This document shows positions 61,543 to 64,000 of a stretch of 64,000 nucleotides of DNA, one piece after another; the first letter of the stretch is position 1; each line of letters opens with the position of its first letter. The notes under the pieces are model-generated. The model saw only the letters and a list, made by a program, of their open reading frames with translations, was not told where the DNA came from and did no database searches. The DNA lies in NCBI RefSeq assembly GCF_902830275.1, contig NZ_CADESW010000007.1:62001-126000 (forward strand), in the 5' to 3' direction. A program made the translations under genes and the position numbers. The DNA is from Burkholderia stagnalis (lineage in GTDB: Bacteria; Pseudomonadota; Gammaproteobacteria; Burkholderiales; Burkholderiaceae).

Positions 61543-62082
61543 ATGGCCGAACTTGCAACCATCGCCCGCCCTTACGCAGAAGCGCTGTTCCGCGTGGCCG
61601 AGGGAGGTGACATCGCCGCCTGGTCCACGCTCGTGCAAGAGCTGGCCCAGGTTGCGCGTCTGCCCGAAGTGCTCTCCGTGGCGTCGAGCCCGAAGGTGAC
61701 CCGCGCGCAAGTGGCCGAGCTGCTGCTTGCCGCGGCAAAGTCGCCGCTCGCGACGGCCGCCGAGGCGAAGAATTTCGTGCAGATGCTGGTCGACAATCAT
61801 CGCATCGCGCTGCTGCCGGAAATCGCCGAGCAGTTCGAAGCGCTCAAGAACGAGCGTGAAGGCGCCGCCGACGCATCGATCGTCAGCGCGTTCCCGCTGA
61901 ACGGCGCTGACCTCGAAGGTCTCGTCGCGAGCCTCGAGCGCAAGTTCAAGCGCAAGCTGAAGCCGACGGTCGAAGTCGATTCGTCGCTGATCGGCGGCGT
62001 GCGCGTGACGGTCGGCGACGAAGTGCTCGACTCTTCGGTTCGCGCGCGCCTTGCTTCGATGCAGGCTGCCTTGACCGCCTGA
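61543..62082 (+). CDS. atpH: ATP synthase F1 subunit delta
   Basis: 179-aa peripheral stalk subunit joining b to the alpha3beta3 head. The N-terminal [16 protein letters not shown] is the delta/OSCP signature, and the C-terminal [23 protein letters not shown] completes it. It lies between atpF and atpA as usual. Confidence 0.97.
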   Translation: MAELATIARPYAEALFRVAEGGDIAAWSTLVQELAQVARLPEVLSVASSPKVTRAQVAELLLAAAKSPLATAAEAKNFVQMLVDNHRIALLPEIAEQFEALKNEREGAADASIVSAFPLNGADLEGLVASLERKFKRKLKPTVEVDSSLIGGVRVTVGDEVLDSSVRARLASMQAALTA

Positions 62083-62126
62083 GCGCCGCGCCGGCACGCA
62101 ACAGAATTGACTATCAGGAGCGAATA

Positions 62127-63668
62127 ATGCAACTCAATCCCTCTGAGATCAGCGAGCTGATCAAGAGCCGGATCCAGGGCCTTGAAGCGAGCGCGGACGT
62201 TCGCAACCAGGGCACCGTGATCTCCGTGACCGACGGTATCGTGCGTATCCACGGCCTGTCGGACGTGATGCAGGGCGAAATGCTCGAGTTCCCGGGCAAC
62301 ACGTTCGGCCTCGCGCTGAACCTCGAGCGCGACTCGGTCGGCGCGGTGATTCTCGGCGAATACGAACACATCTCGGAAGGCGACATCGTCAAGACGACGG
62401 GCCGCATTCTCGAAGTCCCGGTTGGCCCGGAACTCGTCGGCCGCGTGGTCGATGCGCTCGGCAACCCGATCGACGGCAAGGGCCCGGTCAACGCGAAGCT
62501 GACCGATGCGATCGAAAAGATCGCCCCGGGCGTGATCTGGCGCAAGTCGGTGTCGCAGCCGGTGCAGACCGGCCTGAAGTCGATCGACTCGATGGTGCCG
62601 ATCGGCCGTGGCCAGCGTGAGCTGATCATCGGCGACCGTCAGTGCGGCAAGACCGCGGTGGCGCTCGACACGATCATCAACCAGAAGGGCAAGGACCTGA
62701 TCTGTATCTACGTCGCGATCGGCCAGAAGGCTTCGTCGATCATGAACGTGGTTCGCAAGCTGGAAGAAACCGGCGCGATGGAATACACGATCGTCGTCGC
62801 CGCTTCGGCATCGGATTCCGCCGCGATGCAGTACCTCGCACCGTATGCGGGCTGCACGATGGGCGAATACTTCCGCGACCGCGGCCAGGACGCGCTGATC
62901 ATCTATGACGACTTGACCAAGCAGGCTTGGGCATACCGTCAGATCTCGCTGCTGCTGCGCCGCCCGCCGGGCCGTGAAGCATACCCGGGCGACGTGTTCT
63001 ATCTGCACTCGCGTCTGCTCGAGCGCGCGGCTCGCGTGTCGGAAGAGTACGTCGAGAAGTTCACGAACGGCGAAGTGAAGGGCAAGAGCGGCTCGCTGAC
63101 GGCACTGCCGGTCATCGAAACGCAAGCGGGCGACGTGACCGCGTTCGTTCCGACGAACGTGATCTCGATCACCGACGGCCAGATCTTCCTGGAAACCGAC
63201 CTGTTCAACGCAGGCATCCGCCCGGCAATCAACGCCGGCGTGTCGGTGTCGCGCGTCGGTGGCGCCGCGCAGACGAAGGTCGTGAAGAAGCTGTCGGGCG
63301 GTATCCGTACCGACCTCGCGCAGTATCGTGAACTCGCAGCGTTCGCGCAGTTCGCGTCGGACCTCGACGAAGCGACCCGCAAGCAGCTCGAGCGCGGCCG
63401 CCGCGTGACGGAACTGCTGAAGCAGCCGCAGTACCAGCCGCTGCAGGTGTGGGAACTGGCCGTGTCGCTGTACGCCGCGAACAACGGCTACTTCGACGAC
63501 CTCGACGTCAAGCAAGTGCTGCCGTTCGAGAAGGGCCTGCGCGAATTCCTGAAGACCAGCCACGCTGACCTCATCAAGCGCATCGAAGACACCAAGGATC
63601 TCTCGAAGGACGACGAAGGCGCGCTGCGCGCGGCGATCGAATCCTTCAAGAAGTCGGGTGCCTATTGA
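62127..63668 (+). CDS. atpA: ATP synthase F1 subunit alpha
   Basis: 513-aa non-catalytic nucleotide-binding subunit. The Walker A motif GDRQCGKTA is at about 170-178, and the signature [14 protein letters not shown] lies near 365-378. The usual length is 502-513. The C-terminal helical domain is intact. Codon choice is strongly biased to highly expressed-type codons compared with the ABC genes. Confidence 0.98.
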   Translation: MQLNPSEISELIKSRIQGLEASADVRNQGTVISVTDGIVRIHGLSDVMQGEMLEFPGNTFGLALNLERDSVGAVILGEYEHISEGDIVKTTGRILEVPVGPELVGRVVDALGNPIDGKGPVNAKLTDAIEKIAPGVIWRKSVSQPVQTGLKSIDSMVPIGRGQRELIIGDRQCGKTAVALDTIINQKGKDLICIYVAIGQKASSIMNVVRKLEETGAMEYTIVVAASASDSAAMQYLAPYAGCTMGEYFRDRGQDALIIYDDLTKQAWAYRQISLLLRRPPGREAYPGDVFYLHSRLLERAARVSEEYVEKFTNGEVKGKSGSLTALPVIETQAGDVTAFVPTNVISITDGQIFLETDLFNAGIRPAINAGVSVSRVGGAAQTKVVKKLSGGIRTDLAQYRELAAFAQFASDLDEATRKQLERGRRVTELLKQPQYQPLQVWELAVSLYAANNGYFDDLDVKQVLPFEKGLREFLKTSHADLIKRIEDTKDLSKDDEGALRAAIESFKKSGAY

Positions 63669-63738
63669 TCCGCGCGTGAACACTGAGGCCGCGCGGGCCG
63701 CTTGACGCGCCCGCGCTGCTTCGGTCAAGGAGCAAGCT

Positions 63739-64000
63739 ATGGCTGGAATGAAGGAAATTCGCGGCAAGATCAAGAGCGTGCAGAACACGCGCAAGATCAC
63801 GAAGGCGATGGAGATGGTGGCTGCATCGAAGATGCGCCGCGCGCAGGAACGCATGCGCGCCGCTCGTCCGTATGCGGACAAGGTCCGTGCCATCGCCTCG
63901 CACATGAGCCGCGCGAACCCCGAGTACCGTCACCCGTTCATGGTGGCGAACGAAGGCGCGAAGACGGCCGGCATCATCCTCGTCACGACGGACAAGGGTC
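63739..64000 (+). CDS. atpG: ATP synthase F1 subunit gamma, 5' part
   Basis: The first 87 codons are in the window; the gene continues past 64000. It begins [20 protein letters not shown] and [16 protein letters not shown], the canonical gamma N-terminus that forms the rotor coiled coil. AAGGAGC precedes the ATG. Conserved order after atpA. Confidence 0.97.
   Translation, partial: MAGMKEIRGKIKSVQNTRKITKAMEMVAASKMRRAQERMRAARPYADKVRAIASHMSRANPEYRHPFMVANEGAKTAGIILVTTDKG

Overview
The window is high-GC bacterial DNA (roughly two thirds G+C by eye) from a Burkholderia-type betaproteobacterium, most likely the Burkholderia cepacia complex. That is a judgement from gene content and order, not from a database match. 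The mnmG-rsmG-parA-parB block next to the ATP synthase operon, with two parS centromere sites, places it in the origin-proximal part of a main chromosome. No rRNA, tRNA or CRISPR array was seen.

Layout. 1-620: end of a flagellar operon (fliM start, fliL). 834-3114: LrgA/LrgB membrane pair with a divergent LysR regulator. 3135-3766: Phd/VapC toxin-antitoxin pair. 3883-8300: drug-efflux cluster (EmrB-type MFS pump, MarR regulator, small membrane protein, NodT-type outer-membrane channel) with no membrane-fusion gene. 8321-21213: complete type II secretion cluster (gspD-E-F, gspC on the opposite strand, gspG-H-I-J-K-L-M-N), interrupted between gspL and gspM by a stand-alone TnpB element. 21578-26234: lytic transglycosylase, CobW-type zinc GTPase, hupB, mnmC. 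26911-39600: CPA2 antiporter, YbdK-like ligase, Cys-rich MarR protein, class I amidotransferase, a 14-bp minisatellite, old-yellow-enzyme reductase, SET-domain protein, two-component system, phhA/phhB with an Lrp-type regulator, a CYTH protein and a LysR regulator. 39849-41534: GMC oxidoreductase. 42014-52674: two complete HAAT-family (Liv-type) ABC importers in tandem with different gene orders. 53060-64000: mnmG, rsmG, parA, parB, an anion transporter and atpIBEFHAG (atpG cut by the window end).

How the genes work together. GspD (outer-membrane channel), GspC/L/M/F/N (inner-membrane platform), GspE (ATPase) and pseudopilins GspG-K form one secretion machine. PhhA makes tyrosine from phenylalanine and PhhB recycles its pterin cofactor. 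ParA, ParB and parS segregate the chromosome. The atp genes encode the F1Fo synthase. The two ABC operons each encode all importer parts, and each carries a strong hairpin between the binding-protein gene and the permease gene.

The most unusual points are: the TnpB element exactly at the gspL/gspM start-stop overlap, where it appears to supply a new gspL stop codon; parS embedded in the mnmG coding sequence and in a terminator-like palindrome; paired DnaA boxes around the antiporter/YbdK genes; a bacterial SET protein with a complete post-SET zinc motif; an arginine in place of the Walker A lysine in one ABC ATPase; and perfect GC-rich hairpins at six of seven convergent gene junctions.
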